The position numbers and the translations under genes were made by a program. From the NCBI GenBank assembly GCA_018380885.1, contig JAGZSY010000028.1:1-64000 (forward strand): a DNA stretch of 64,000 bases, given 5' to 3'. Under the pieces are notes generated by a model. That model had not been told where the DNA came from. It did no database searches and saw nothing but the letters and a program-made list of their open reading frames with translations. Below, piece after piece: positions 17,454 through 25,891 of the stretch. This DNA is from Enterocloster asparagiformis. GTDB taxonomy: Bacteria > Bacillota > Clostridia > Lachnospirales > Lachnospiraceae. Within the stretch, counting starts at the first letter, position 1. Each line of letters starts with the position of its first letter.

Positions 17454-17657
17454 TCACATCTGCTTGCGCACGATCCGGTACTCGTCGTCCGGCTGGTAAT
17501 AGGGGCAGGCAAAGTCCCGCCCGCTCAGGAAGCGAACCATCTCGTCCTCGTCCAGATTCACCTCGCAGACATAATAATCATTTTCTTCGTCATATGCGTA
17601 ATTGCCACAGCACTCACAGCTGGTCCTCTTCGCACTCTGTCTCGTCATATCCGGCAT
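17454..17657 (-). CDS. DUF6472 family small Cys-rich protein
   Basis: About 67 aa. The conserved core is [33 protein letters not shown] followed by [17 protein letters not shown]. Four or five cysteines in a CxxC...C...C arrangement suggest a small zinc ribbon, and many Asp/Glu residues surround it. The family is known from clostridial genomes, usually close to der or plsY, and has no assigned function. Two starts are possible, 17657 and 17648; GGAGG is 3 nt before the first and 12 nt before the second, so neither is ideal. It lies just upstream of der, which suggests cotranscription. Confidence 0.75.
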   Translation of the reverse strand: MPDMTRQSAKRTSCECCGNYAYDEENDYYVCEVNLDEDEMVRFLSGRDFACPYYQPDDEYRIVRKQM

Positions 17658-17908
17658 CTTCCTCCGTCTGCCAGGCATTATCCGCTTGATTTTACTATAT
17701 CGTTCCACACTTGTAAAGCCTTTTTCCAAATACGCCCGGCTGTTTGCAGCGCGCTTTCTACTATATAGGGGCGCGCTACCATGATTTCTATCATACCAAT
17801 TCTGCTCATTTTTGTAAATGCCTGTTTTTCCCGCAGCCTGAAATTTCCCGGAATCCATAGCATTCTGTCAAAAGCTTTTGTATTTTTAAAGAAAATTATT
17901 ACAACCAC

Positions 17909-17938
17909 TTGACGTTTCCGATTGATCGATGGTATAAA
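17909..17938 (+). promoter_or_regulatory. prs promoter
   Basis: Plus strand: -35 TTGACG (17909-17914), 18-bp spacer, -10 TATAAA (17933-17938), about 70 bp before prs. Confidence 0.75.
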
Positions 17939-18006
17939 TCATATGTGATTATGGCTTACTGTCGGAACACAAACATTTTACAATTCACATAAAGGAGCAT
18001 GCTCTC

Positions 18007-19215
18007 ATGGCAAACAATTTTGTTTTCAATGATTCACTTCCTGTGGCCCCCTTAAAAATCGCCGCCCTGGAAAGCTGCAAGGAGCTGGCCGGAATGGTCA
18101 ACGACCACATCGTCCGCTTCCGCAGAAACGACATGGAGGAACTGATGCGCCGCAAGGAGGATCTTCACTACCGCGGCTACGACGTCGATTCCTATCTGTT
18201 AAACTGCCGCTGCCCAAGGTTCGGCACCGGCGAAGCCAAGGCGGTGATCAATGAATCCGTCCGCGGCACCGACATCTACGTGATGGTGGATGTGATGAAC
18301 TACAGCATTCCCTACACGGTCAGCGGATACACCAACCACATGTCCCCGGACGATCATTTCCAGGATCTGAAGCGGATTGTCGGAGCCTGCGTCTCCACCG
18401 CCCACCGCGTGAACGTGGTGATGCCCTTCCTTTATGAGAGCCGCCAGCACAAGCGCAGCAAGCGCGAGTCCCTGGACTGCGCCATGGCGCTGGAGGAGCT
18501 GGCCACCATGGGCGTGGACAACATCATCACCTTTGATGCCCACGATCCCCGGGTGCAGAACGCCATCCCTCTGATCGGATTTGACAACTTCATGCCCACC
18601 TACCAGTTCGTGAAGGCCCTGTTCGCCCACGATCCCCACATCCGGATTGACCAGGAGCACTTGATGATCATCAGCCCGGACGAGGGAGCCATGAACCGCG
18701 CCGTATACCTGGCCAACAACCTGGGCGTGGACATGGGCATGTTCTACAAGCGCCGCGACTACTCCCAGGTGATCGGCGGGCGCAATCCCATCGTAGCCCA
18801 CGAATTCCTCGGCTCCTCCGTGGAGGGCAAGACCGTGCTGATCATCGACGATATGATCTCCTCCGGCGAGAGCATGCTGGACACTGCCAAGGAGTTAAAG
18901 GAGCGCAAGGCTGAAAAGGTGATCGTCTGCTGCACCTTCGGCCTGTTCACCAACGGTCTGGACAAGTTCGACGAGTTCCACGCCAAGGGCTATTTAGACT
19001 ACGTGATCACCACCAACTTAAACTACCGCCCCGCGGAGCTTTTGAGCCGCGACTGGTATCTGGAGGCGGATATGAGCAAGTACATCGCCGCCATCATCAA
19101 CTCCTTAAACCACGACCGCTCCATCAGCGCCACCCTCTCCCCCACGGAGAAGATTCAGCGGCTGGTGGCCAAATACCAGGCCGGCGGTTACGAGTATTTC
19201 CAAAAATTGGTATAG
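18007..19215 (+). CDS. prs: Ribose-phosphate pyrophosphokinase (long form)
   Basis: 402 aa; makes PRPP from ribose-5-phosphate and ATP for nucleotide, histidine and tryptophan synthesis. The PRPP-binding loop VLIIDDMISSGESMLDTAKEL and the ATP-side FDAHDPRVQNAIP and YESRQHKRSKRESLDC (flexible loop region) are visible. The family average is about 315 aa. This version has an N-terminal extension and inserts, a form I associate with Lachnospiraceae, but a second shorter prs elsewhere cannot be excluded. AAAGGAG lies 9 nt before the ATG. It has its own promoter and a strong bidirectional terminator. Confidence 0.93.
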   Translation: MANNFVFNDSLPVAPLKIAALESCKELAGMVNDHIVRFRRNDMEELMRRKEDLHYRGYDVDSYLLNCRCPRFGTGEAKAVINESVRGTDIYVMVDVMNYSIPYTVSGYTNHMSPDDHFQDLKRIVGACVSTAHRVNVVMPFLYESRQHKRSKRESLDCAMALEELATMGVDNIITFDAHDPRVQNAIPLIGFDNFMPTYQFVKALFAHDPHIRIDQEHLMIISPDEGAMNRAVYLANNLGVDMGMFYKRRDYSQVIGGRNPIVAHEFLGSSVEGKTVLIIDDMISSGESMLDTAKELKERKAEKVIVCCTFGLFTNGLDKFDEFHAKGYLDYVITTNLNYRPAELLSRDWYLEADMSKYIAAIINSLNHDRSISATLSPTEKIQRLVAKYQAGGYEYFQKLV

Positions 19216-19231
19216 CCACATCATTCATCAA

Positions 19232-19276
19232 AAACGGGAGACACCGGAGGCAATCGATCCGGTATCTCCCGTTTTT
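19232..19276 (+). terminator. Bidirectional terminator between prs and pgeF
   Basis: Arms AACGGGAGACACCGG and CCGGTATCTCCCGTT (about 19233-19247 and 19259-19273), one mismatch, followed by TTTTT on plus. On minus the hairpin is followed by TTTTTGATG, so it serves both convergent genes. Confidence 0.9.
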
Positions 19277-19305
19277 TACCGCTTGGGGTCGACCCCGCGC
19301 TTTTT

Positions 19306-20160
19306 TCAGTCCTTTAAACACAGGAACGCGGCCAGGTTTCCCCGCTCCTCCCCGGACCTGCGGTGGGAGAACAGGTAATCGCTGTTGCACCTGGTACAGA
19401 TGTTGGTGGTGTGGATCCTGGATTGGGACACGCCGGCCTCCTGGAGGATAATCCGGTTGGCCGCCCATAAGTCCAGCTGGTACTTGCCGGGCCGGACTCC
19501 CCGCTCAAAGAGCGCCTGGTGGTGCTCAGGCGCAAAGGCCCGGCTAAAGGCCTCCACTACCTCCTCCCCCACCTCAAAGCAGTCCCGGCAGATGCTTGGG
19601 CCGATACAGGCCACGAGATCGCCCGGGTCCGTGCCGAACTCCCGTTCCATGGCCTCCACCGTTTTCTGCCCCATCCGCGCCACGGTCCCTCTCCAGCCCG
19701 AATGGCTGAGGCCGATGGCCCTTTTCACAGGATCCACAAAATAGAGGGGCACGCAATCCGCGTAAAAGGTCACCAGCGTGACGCCGGGAATGTTCGTGAT
19801 CAGCCCGTCCACGTCGCGGTAATCCCTGGGCCTCACCACGCCCTTGCCCAGATCGTCCTCAGTCACCCGCCGCAGATTGGTGGTGTGGGTCTGGTAGGAG
19901 ACCACCATCCGGTCCCGCTCCACCCCGATTGCTCCGGCCATGCGCGTGAAATTCTCCAGCACGTGATCAGGATCATCCCCGCGGCTGTAGGAAAAGTTCA
20001 TGGTGGAGAATTTTCCTGTGCTGGCTCCTCCCATTCGGGTAGAAAATCCATTTTTTACCATTCCCAGGCCTTCTAACGCCCGGAAGGACAGAAAGGGCAC
20101 ATCCTCCTGTCCCATGGTATCGAAAATCTCCTGTTCATTTTTATAATTCCACTGTATCAT
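19306..20160 (-). CDS. pgeF: Multicopper-oxidase-like purine nucleoside phosphorylase (YfiH/PgeF, laccase domain)
   Basis: 284 aa, DUF152/YfiH family. These proteins cleave or deaminate purine nucleosides using zinc; the older name 'laccase domain' is misleading. The zinc ligands are visible: SYQTHTTNLRRV, FYADCVPLYFVDPVKRAIGLSHSGWRGTVARMG, and CIGPSICRDCFEVG. A C-terminal IHTTNICTRCNSDYLFSHRRSGEERGNLAAFLCLKD is conserved. The ATG at 20160 (MIQWNY) has GGAAGGAG about 11 nt upstream; an in-frame ATG at 20190 overlaps the yraN stop region. yraN lies immediately upstream in the same direction. Confidence 0.9.
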   Translation of the reverse strand: MIQWNYKNEQEIFDTMGQEDVPFLSFRALEGLGMVKNGFSTRMGGASTGKFSTMNFSYSRGDDPDHVLENFTRMAGAIGVERDRMVVSYQTHTTNLRRVTEDDLGKGVVRPRDYRDVDGLITNIPGVTLVTFYADCVPLYFVDPVKRAIGLSHSGWRGTVARMGQKTVEAMEREFGTDPGDLVACIGPSICRDCFEVGEEVVEAFSRAFAPEHHQALFERGVRPGKYQLDLWAANRIILQEAGVSQSRIHTTNICTRCNSDYLFSHRRSGEERGNLAAFLCLKD

Positions 20161-20193
20161 TATCGCTTTGTCTCCTTCCACATCATTCAACGC

Positions 20194-20535
20194 TCAGAAC
20201 GCATCGCAAATCAGCGCCGTTTCACCGCCCGTGATGGAAACCACGTCAAAGCGGCAGGGCGTGTCAAAGGGCAATCCCCTGCTGTAGAGATAGAAGGCCG
20301 CGGCCTGGCGGATGCGCTTCTGTTTTAAAGGCCCCACCGCCTCGGCAGGATCCCCCTTGGACAGGCTGCTCCTGTATTTTACCTCCACAAAGACCAGGTA
20401 ACGGCCGTCCCGGGCGATCAGGTCGATCTCCCCCTGGCGGCAGCGGAAATTGCGTTCCAATACCCGGTAGCCCCTGCCGGTCAGATAGTCTGCCGCCAAG
20501 GCCTCGTATTCGCTTCCCGTCCGGCGATTGTTCAT
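20194..20535 (-). CDS. yraN: YraN family (UPF0102) endonuclease-like protein
   Basis: 113 aa. The nuclease-type core is intact: GSEYEALAADYLTGRGYRVLERNFRC, then GEIDLIARDGRYLVFVEVKYR (E-x-D...ExK pattern of the restriction-endonuclease-like fold) and a C-terminal RFDVVSI. The family is widespread next to rnhB, and its substrate is unknown. The start at 20535 has GGAGG 5 nt upstream; earlier ATGs at 20547 and 20601 are poorer. It is directly followed by pgeF. Confidence 0.88.
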   Translation of the reverse strand: MNNRRTGSEYEALAADYLTGRGYRVLERNFRCRQGEIDLIARDGRYLVFVEVKYRSSLSKGDPAEAVGPLKQKRIRQAAAFYLYSRGLPFDTPCRFDVVSITGGETALICDAF

Positions 20536-20625
20536 CACTGCCTCCATTTCCCCATGCGTTCTTCGTCTTAATAGTTTACTGTATCTTTCGTTCCGGGGCA
20601 ACCCTTTTTTGGCGGCGGACGGCGC

Positions 20626-20659
20626 AGAAGGGGAGCCGGACGATACCGGTTCCCCTTCT
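20626..20659. other. Inverted repeat downstream of the membrane hydrolase
   Basis: Arms AGAAGGGGAGCCGG and CCGGTTCCCCTTCT (20626-20639 and 20646-20659), one mismatch, 6-nt loop. It lies between the hydrolase stop and yraN. No T run follows on the minus strand, so it could be a weak terminator or an mRNA-end hairpin. Confidence 0.5.
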
Positions 20660-20682
20660 TTATCAGTAATAATTGAATTGTC

Positions 20683-22707
20683 CTATGCAGGAATGTGCAG
20701 CATGGAGTTGGCTACATTGATGGTCACGACCACCAGGCAGCTGAGCATGGATCCCAGCCACACCTTGCCGGTGAGCTTAAACAGGTAACGGCTCAGGTAG
20801 GGCACGATGAACAGGAGCACCAGCAGCTGATAGGTCTGGATGCAGTTTAAGCAGGCTGTTCCGTAGGGATTGATTCCGTTGGAGTACACGTTGGTGTACA
20901 TTACGGTCTGCATAAGCGCCAGTCCCAGGATATTGCCGATGCCGCAGATCAGCAGGTTCACCCACTCCTTCTGTCCCGCCACGCGCCTGGAGCTGTTGGT
21001 GGATACGGAAACCATAAAATAGTAAGGGAAGAACATCACCGCATAGCTCAGGGCATAGGGAATGTGGATCGGCTTAAACACCTTGATCGCCAGCACCCAG
21101 AGACGGAAATCCACCACGAAGAAGTAGTTGGCGAGAAATACCACGGAGAAGAAGCACGCGCCCACGGTCAGCGCCAGCAGCAGCGTTTTTAACAGCTCCT
21201 TGGCATTGGTCTTGATCCCCCACTGCTTGGGAGTCACGCCGTTCTTCGATCCGTTAAAGCGGTAGCTGAGCCAGAACAGCAGCAGGCCTACAATGGCGTT
21301 GAAGATTGCCCACACCCACACGAAATTTGTCATTTTCTGTGGGAACAGCCAGGTCAGGACGGACTGCTTGGACTGAACCGGGAAAATGGCGGTGGATATC
21401 TTGATGGCCGGCAGGAAGAACTGCCAGGACACAAGGGCGGAAAATATCCAGGTTCCCCAAAAGATCAGCTTGCTCTTGGTGCTCTTTAACGCGGGCAGCT
21501 TCTCCGGCACCGGGGTGGCCAGGGTGGCAAAGAACGGAAGCCGCATGAACAGGGAGGCCAGGGGCACCAGCAGCAGGAACATTCCGATAAAGCCCAGGAA
21601 GTTGAACATTTCCTTTACCAGCCAATACTGGTTGGAGGGCACGATGGGATTTTCCATCTCAAACGCGTGGGTGAAGAAGTCGGACAGAGCCGCCGCCTCG
21701 GTGGTGGAGAAGCGCTCGTAGGCGTGAACCTCCGGCGGGTTGTACACGATGCGCAGGGTGTTGTCCTCTGCGCTCCCGTAATAGTGTTCCATCTCGATGG
21801 TCTCCAGCTTTTCGTCCAGCACGCTGTTTACCAGAGAGATCATGTCCGGGTGCACGGTCAGGTCATAGGCAACGCCGTCCACCTGATAATTTCCTCTGCC
21901 GAATTCGTCGTTGTAGCCGTTGTAAACCGCCACGCTGGAGTAGGCCCGCTTGGGCATTTCCTTGTCCTCCGGAGCCCCTACGATGCCGTGAACGGCAAAG
22001 GTGTCGTCCTTGATTCCAAAGGCGATCTCGCTGGTCTGCACGCCGGCGGCAAAGGCCGCGGCCACTTTGTTCTGGGATTTGGCATAGGCCAGCTCCGCCT
22101 CGGTGATCTCTGTGCCGCCGTCGGAATCCTCAAGCGTGGCCGCCTCCAGCGCCTTCTCGTACTGTACGCCGTAGTGGGCCAGTGTGTTGGAGATGATGCG
22201 CCCGCCCAGGGAATGTCCGGTGACGCCGATGCGCTCTGTATCCACGAAATCCAGGTTGGCGGAGGCGTACTCCACCAGGGCGATCATACCCGCATCCGTC
22301 CAGGCAAATTCGCTGTATGGCTCCGTGCCGCCGCTGGACAGGCCGTGCATGTAGGGGTCAAAGGTGATTACCGCGATCCCTCTTCTGGAGAGCTCGATTC
22401 CCGGTATGTCCATCTGCTCCTTGCTGGCATAGGTGCCGGCGGTGGCGATTACCAGGGGAACCTTGTTTTCCGCCGAAGCAGTTTTCGGCCGGTAAAGATT
22501 GCAGGACAGATACTTTCCCCCGCTGGTGGGAACCTTGAAGGTGTACACCTGGGTTTTCTGGAAATTCGTCTGCAGCAGGGAAGCCCCGAAGCAGCTGATC
22601 AATATCAGCACCAGGCCGATACACAGCCATTTTGTGGCCCATTTCTTGCTCCTCACCCGCTCTTGTCTCTGAGCTGTTTCATTCGTATTCATGCTCATCC
22701 GTCGCAT
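20683..22707 (-). CDS. Membrane-bound alpha/beta hydrolase
   Basis: 674 aa. One N-terminal hydrophobic anchor (about 27-47: LCIGLVLILISCFGASLL) is followed by an extracytoplasmic alpha/beta hydrolase domain: GTYASKEQ, VITFDPYMHGLSSGG and the nucleophile elbow VTGHSLGGRIISN (Ser about residue 167). The second half holds six or seven hydrophobic segments (FLGFIGMFLLLVPLASLF, LIFWGTWIFSALVSWQFFLP and others). Related proteins are annotated only as 'alpha/beta hydrolase'; the ester or peptide substrate is unknown. It lies 88 bp after the LarA-like gene, probably under the same GntR regulator. Its Shine-Dalgarno AGGA sits in the loop of a perfect hairpin. Confidence 0.8.
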   Translation of the reverse strand: MRRMSMNTNETAQRQERVRSKKWATKWLCIGLVLILISCFGASLLQTNFQKTQVYTFKVPTSGGKYLSCNLYRPKTASAENKVPLVIATAGTYASKEQMDIPGIELSRRGIAVITFDPYMHGLSSGGTEPYSEFAWTDAGMIALVEYASANLDFVDTERIGVTGHSLGGRIISNTLAHYGVQYEKALEAATLEDSDGGTEITEAELAYAKSQNKVAAAFAAGVQTSEIAFGIKDDTFAVHGIVGAPEDKEMPKRAYSSVAVYNGYNDEFGRGNYQVDGVAYDLTVHPDMISLVNSVLDEKLETIEMEHYYGSAEDNTLRIVYNPPEVHAYERFSTTEAAALSDFFTHAFEMENPIVPSNQYWLVKEMFNFLGFIGMFLLLVPLASLFMRLPFFATLATPVPEKLPALKSTKSKLIFWGTWIFSALVSWQFFLPAIKISTAIFPVQSKQSVLTWLFPQKMTNFVWVWAIFNAIVGLLLFWLSYRFNGSKNGVTPKQWGIKTNAKELLKTLLLALTVGACFFSVVFLANYFFVVDFRLWVLAIKVFKPIHIPYALSYAVMFFPYYFMVSVSTNSSRRVAGQKEWVNLLICGIGNILGLALMQTVMYTNVYSNGINPYGTACLNCIQTYQLLVLLFIVPYLSRYLFKLTGKVWLGSMLSCLVVVTINVANSMLHIPA

Positions 22708-22709
22708 GA

Positions 22710-22728
22710 AGCTTCATCCTGTGAAGCT
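22710..22728 (-). promoter_or_regulatory. Hairpin enclosing the ribosome site of the hydrolase gene
   Basis: Perfect 7-bp arms AGCTTCA (22710-22716) and TGAAGCT (22722-22728), with the Shine-Dalgarno AGGA inside the 5-nt loop and the start codon only 2 nt from the stem. Confidence 0.5.
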
Positions 22729-22795
22729 AACATGCTCTCCTTTCTCGTTTTTTCATACCTGCTCGCTTGTTCCGCAGATTCTGCGAAAATGCCCC

Positions 22796-24082
22796 TTACT
22801 TCTTCCCTGAGGAGGCGATCACGGACACCCCGTCCGGTATCACCACAGTCCGCCATCGCTCTGCTCCCAGCAGCGCTCCGGCTTTCTCCACCGCCTCCTC
22901 CAGTGATCCGGCCGGGATCATCTGGAAATTTTCCACCATCTCGTCCGGAGCGTCGGAGACGAAAATCACCCGCGCCCGGCACAGAACCCGGGCAAAAATC
23001 TGGGACTGCCATTGGTCCACCACGGTTTTCTCCGGCGGCGTGGCGATAAAATTCTGAATCATGCGCCGCAAATCCCGCTCCTCGGCAAAGGATTTGTAAA
23101 ATCCGTCGCCCCCGTGCCCGTCCTCTGACTTGGCCACCATGATGATCACTCCGTTTTCCCTCACCACAGCCTCGGCGGCCGTCATACCCTTGACCGCCTG
23201 GTAAATGTTCTGGTCAAGCGGATAACCGCCGTTTGTGGTGACCACCAGATCGGCGGGCTCGCACTCCACCCCGCAGTATTGCTTCAGGAACCGGCAGCCG
23301 GCCTCATGGGCCCGTTCAAAATCTCCGGCCACCGCGCACACGATCTCCTTGCGCTCATTGATCACCACATTGCAGATAAAGTCCAGCCCGGCCTTTCTGG
23401 CCGCGTAAACCATGTCGCGGTGCATGGGGTTTCCCTCCACGATGCCCGCTCTGGCGTTGGGACTGTCGATAAACCGCCCGTTGTGATTGTAGAGGACTGT
23501 GCGGCGGTCCGCCACCCCGGGGAGAACGCTCTTTCTGCCCCCGGAAAAGCCGGCGAAGAAGTGCGGCTCGATGAAGCCCTCCGCCACCAGCAGGTCCGCT
23601 TCCACAGCCTGACGGTTGAGGATCATCCGCCCTCCCGAGGGAAGCACGCCCAAATCCACCATCTCCGAACAGTCGCAGTCGTGAACCACAATCTGCTCCC
23701 GCGCTACAATCTCCCGGCCAAACTTGGCCTCAAGCTCCTCCCTAGAGGTCCCCCTATGGCAGCCGGTGGCGATCATCAGGGTGATCTCCGCCTCCGGGTT
23801 GCCGGCCCGGATCTCCGCCAAAAGCTGCGGAATGATAATCTTGCTGGGCACCGGTCTGGTGTGGTCGCTGGCGAGAATCACCACTCGCCTCCTCCCCGCG
23901 GCCAGCTCCCTAAGGGCCGGTGAACCCACCGGACTGCTAAGGGCCCGCCGCACCAGCTCCTCCTCCGTTGTCCCCGGATGGTAATCATTGATTCCTGAGG
24001 TCAGCACTTCCGGGTCCAGTTTCTCAAGAACGCTGCTGTCGATTGTTCCTCTCCCGTAGGGCAGAGTGTTCAAATTTGTCAT
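22796..24082 (-). CDS. larA: LarA-like nickel-pincer racemase family protein (DUF2088)
   Basis: 428 aa, the length of lactate racemase LarA. Conserved motifs: SDHTRPVPS, ATGCHRGTSREEL, the block PHFFAGFSGGRKSVLPG, and LYNHNGRFIDSPNARAG. As I recall the L. plantarum enzyme, the His in CHR, the His in PHF and the His in NHN are active-site residues and the Lys in GGRK holds the nickel-pincer (NPN) cofactor; all are present, so the protein should be competent. Substrates in this family vary (lactate, malate, other alpha-hydroxy acids), so lactate is not assured. The cofactor genes larB, larC and larE are not in the window. The ATG at 24082 has AAGGAG 5 nt upstream. It lies between a GntR/FadR regulator and the membrane hydrolase. 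Confidence 0.85.
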   Translation of the reverse strand: MTNLNTLPYGRGTIDSSVLEKLDPEVLTSGINDYHPGTTEEELVRRALSSPVGSPALRELAAGRRRVVILASDHTRPVPSKIIIPQLLAEIRAGNPEAEITLMIATGCHRGTSREELEAKFGREIVAREQIVVHDCDCSEMVDLGVLPSGGRMILNRQAVEADLLVAEGFIEPHFFAGFSGGRKSVLPGVADRRTVLYNHNGRFIDSPNARAGIVEGNPMHRDMVYAARKAGLDFICNVVINERKEIVCAVAGDFERAHEAGCRFLKQYCGVECEPADLVVTTNGGYPLDQNIYQAVKGMTAAEAVVRENGVIIMVAKSEDGHGGDGFYKSFAEERDLRRMIQNFIATPPEKTVVDQWQSQIFARVLCRARVIFVSDAPDEMVENFQMIPAGSLEEAVEKAGALLGAERWRTVVIPDGVSVIASSGKK

Positions 24083-24169
24083 TTGGTCTCCTTTTGGCGC
24101 CGATGCGGAGCGCATTCCGCCTGGCTGCCGATTGTTCTTTGCTGCGTTTGTTCATATTTTGTTCATACG

Positions 24170-24182
24170 TATTATCATATTA
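24170..24182. promoter_or_regulatory. Candidate GntR operator in the larA-like leader
   Basis: TATTATCATATTA, which matches the palindrome at 25079-25091 (TATTATCATAATA) in 12 of 13 positions. It lies just downstream of the candidate -10, where a bound regulator would block elongation or initiation. Confidence 0.5.
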
Positions 24183-24190
24183 CCTTTTAG

Positions 24191-24219
24191 AGTATCGCTT
24201 TACTGTGCATTGCCTGCAA
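24191..24219 (-). promoter_or_regulatory. Candidate promoter of the larA-like gene
   Basis: Minus strand: -35 TTGCAG (24214-24219), 17-bp spacer, -10 GATACT (24191-24196), about 110 bp before the start. The leader downstream carries the candidate operator motif and a direct repeat TTTGTTCATA (24147-24156 and 24158-24167, read on plus). Confidence 0.5.
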
Positions 24220-24318
24220 TAATATCCGCGCCATATCCCGGGCGCTTGTCCGCAGAAGGCTTGGTGCTTTTTGCCGCTGCCGCCCTTTGCGCCGGGCGGC
24301 GCGGCTTCCTCCCCGGTC

Positions 24319-25047
24319 TCAGCGCAGGTAAACCGGCACCTCTCCGGCCTGGATCCGCTGGATCAGGTTCTCCTTGGTGATCTCCACATGCTTTTCCATC
24401 AGAGCTCCGGCCTCCCGCTCGTCCCCTTTCCCGATGGCCGCCACAATGTCCCTGTGGTACTGCTGGGAAATGGCCACTGTCCTGGGAGACAGGTTGCTGG
24501 TAGTGATGTACTTGGACAATATGTTTTTGATGGTCCGGTAGGTGGCAGCCAGTATGTGGTTCTGGGACATCTCGCCTATGTATTCGTGGAACGCGATGTC
24601 CAGCTGGCTGAAACGGCCCGCGTCGTTGTTCTCAACCTCCACGTCCATCTCGTGGATCAGCTCCTGCAAGCGCTCAATCTGCTCCGGCACCGCGTTCTTG
24701 GCCGCCAGGCGGGCCATGCCCGACTCCACATACAGCCGGGCGTCGTAAATCTGCGCCACGCTCAAGTTATCCAGCACAATAGAGGAAAAAAGAGGCTGCA
24801 TCATGGTTCCCAGGTTCACCTTGTTTACAAAGGTCCCCTCCCCCTGCTTGATCCGGATCACACCCAGCATGCTCAGCTTTTTAAAGCTCTCCCGGATGGT
24901 CACCCTGCTCATACCGAAGTACTCCACAAAATACCGTTCCGGAGGCAGCTTGTCGTTCTCCTTGTATACGCCCTTGGCGATCATGGACAGAATTTCATCC
25001 ACCACAATATCGCACTTGGTTTTAGATTGATTGGCAGTGTACGTCAT
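24319..25047 (-). CDS. GntR/FadR family transcriptional regulator
   Basis: 242 aa. The N-terminal winged helix-turn-helix (about 12-75) has KLPPERYFVEYFGMSRVTIRESFKKLSMLGVIRIKQGEGTFV, typical of FadR-type GntR proteins. The C-terminal FCD domain is all-helical and has metal-ligand patterns: D and H in QLDIAFHEYIGEMSQN, and later His in YHRDIVAAI and MEKHVEITKENL. FadR-type regulators mostly respond to hydroxy acids, sugar acids or amino acids, which fits a nearby LarA-type enzyme. Its promoter region carries a perfect palindrome that recurs in the larA-like leader, so it likely controls itself and that gene. The effector is unknown. Confidence 0.9.
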   Translation of the reverse strand: MTYTANQSKTKCDIVVDEILSMIAKGVYKENDKLPPERYFVEYFGMSRVTIRESFKKLSMLGVIRIKQGEGTFVNKVNLGTMMQPLFSSIVLDNLSVAQIYDARLYVESGMARLAAKNAVPEQIERLQELIHEMDVEVENNDAGRFSQLDIAFHEYIGEMSQNHILAATYRTIKNILSKYITTSNLSPRTVAISQQYHRDIVAAIGKGDEREAGALMEKHVEITKENLIQRIQAGEVPVYLR

Positions 25048-25077
25048 AGCGATTCTCTTCTCCTATCTGACGAAGAA

Positions 25078-25092
25078 ATATTATCATAATAT
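25078..25092. promoter_or_regulatory. Candidate autoregulatory operator of the GntR gene
   Basis: Perfect 15-bp palindrome ATATTAT-C-ATAATAT covering the -10 box. Its 13-bp core recurs at 24170-24182 in the larA-like leader. Confidence 0.55.
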
Positions 25093-25106
25093 GTTTCCCA
25101 TGTCAA
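25078..25106 (-). promoter_or_regulatory. Promoter of the GntR regulator
   Basis: Minus strand: consensus -35 TTGACA (25101-25106), 17-bp spacer, -10 TAATAT (25078-25083). Confidence 0.8.
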
Positions 25107-25218
25107 TATGTCTGGTTTAAAAAAGTTTTTTCACTTTTTTTGTGCGTTTTGCATGGTAAAAGACAAAGGCCTGGCTGGACAGCGCCTGATTTCCTGCACA
25201 ATGCGTAAAAATCCCCGG

Positions 25219-25887
25219 CTATTCCGCCGGGGATTTCTGTCCATCGCTCCATATTTTTTTGATAAAGCTGCGCCTGTGTATGGGACAGGGGCCCAACTCC
25301 GCGATCGCCTGGATATGGGCCGCGGTGCCGTAGCCCTTGTGCTTGGCAAAGCCGTATTCCGGGAACAGCTGGTCGTACTCCTCCATCATGTGATCCCTGG
25401 TCACCTTGGCCATGATACTGGCCGCGGCGATGGACACGCTCTTGGCATCCCCCTTGATGATGGGCACCTGCATGATGTCCACCCCGGGAATCTCCACCGC
25501 GTCGTTGAGCAGAATATCCGGCTTCACGCCCAGTCCGGCGATGGCCTGGCGCATGGCCTCATAGGTGGCCTGCAGGATGTTGATCTCGTCGATGCGCTCC
25601 GGCCCCACGATCCCCACGCTCCAGGCCACGGCCTGCTCCTTAATCTGCACAAACAGCTCTTCCCTGCGCTTCTCCGAAAGCTTTTTAGAGTCGTTTAAAT
25701 ACAGCAACCGGCAGTCCTTTGGCAGGATCACCGCCCCCGCGGCCACCGGCCCGGCCAGCGGGCCCCTTCCGGCTTCGTCGATTCCACAGATGTATGCGCA
25801 GGCCGCGTACGTGTTTTCATACTCGCGCATCTGCTCCAGACGCGCCAGCTCTTTTTCCAGCTTTTCACCGCTCAGTGCTCTCGCCAT
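25219..25887 (-). CDS. rnhB: Ribonuclease HII
   Basis: 222 aa. Removes ribonucleotides misincorporated in DNA and RNA of hybrids. The RNase H2 motif CGIDEAGRGPLAGPVAAGAVIL carries the catalytic Asp-Glu pair. Further acidic residues lie in YLNDSKKLSEKRRE and LLNDAVEIP; KGDAKSVSIAAASIMAKVTRD contains the metal-site region, and the end HKGYGTAAHIQAI is conserved. An N-terminal helix of about 30 residues (KLEKELARLEQMREYE) is as in other clostridial RnhB. It starts 4 bp after rbgA ends, a coupled pair. Confidence 0.97.
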   Translation of the reverse strand: MARALSGEKLEKELARLEQMREYENTYAACAYICGIDEAGRGPLAGPVAAGAVILPKDCRLLYLNDSKKLSEKRREELFVQIKEQAVAWSVGIVGPERIDEINILQATYEAMRQAIAGLGVKPDILLNDAVEIPGVDIMQVPIIKGDAKSVSIAAASIMAKVTRDHMMEEYDQLFPEYGFAKHKGYGTAAHIQAIAELGPCPIHRRSFIKKIWSDGQKSPAE

Positions 25888-25891
25888 CCCG

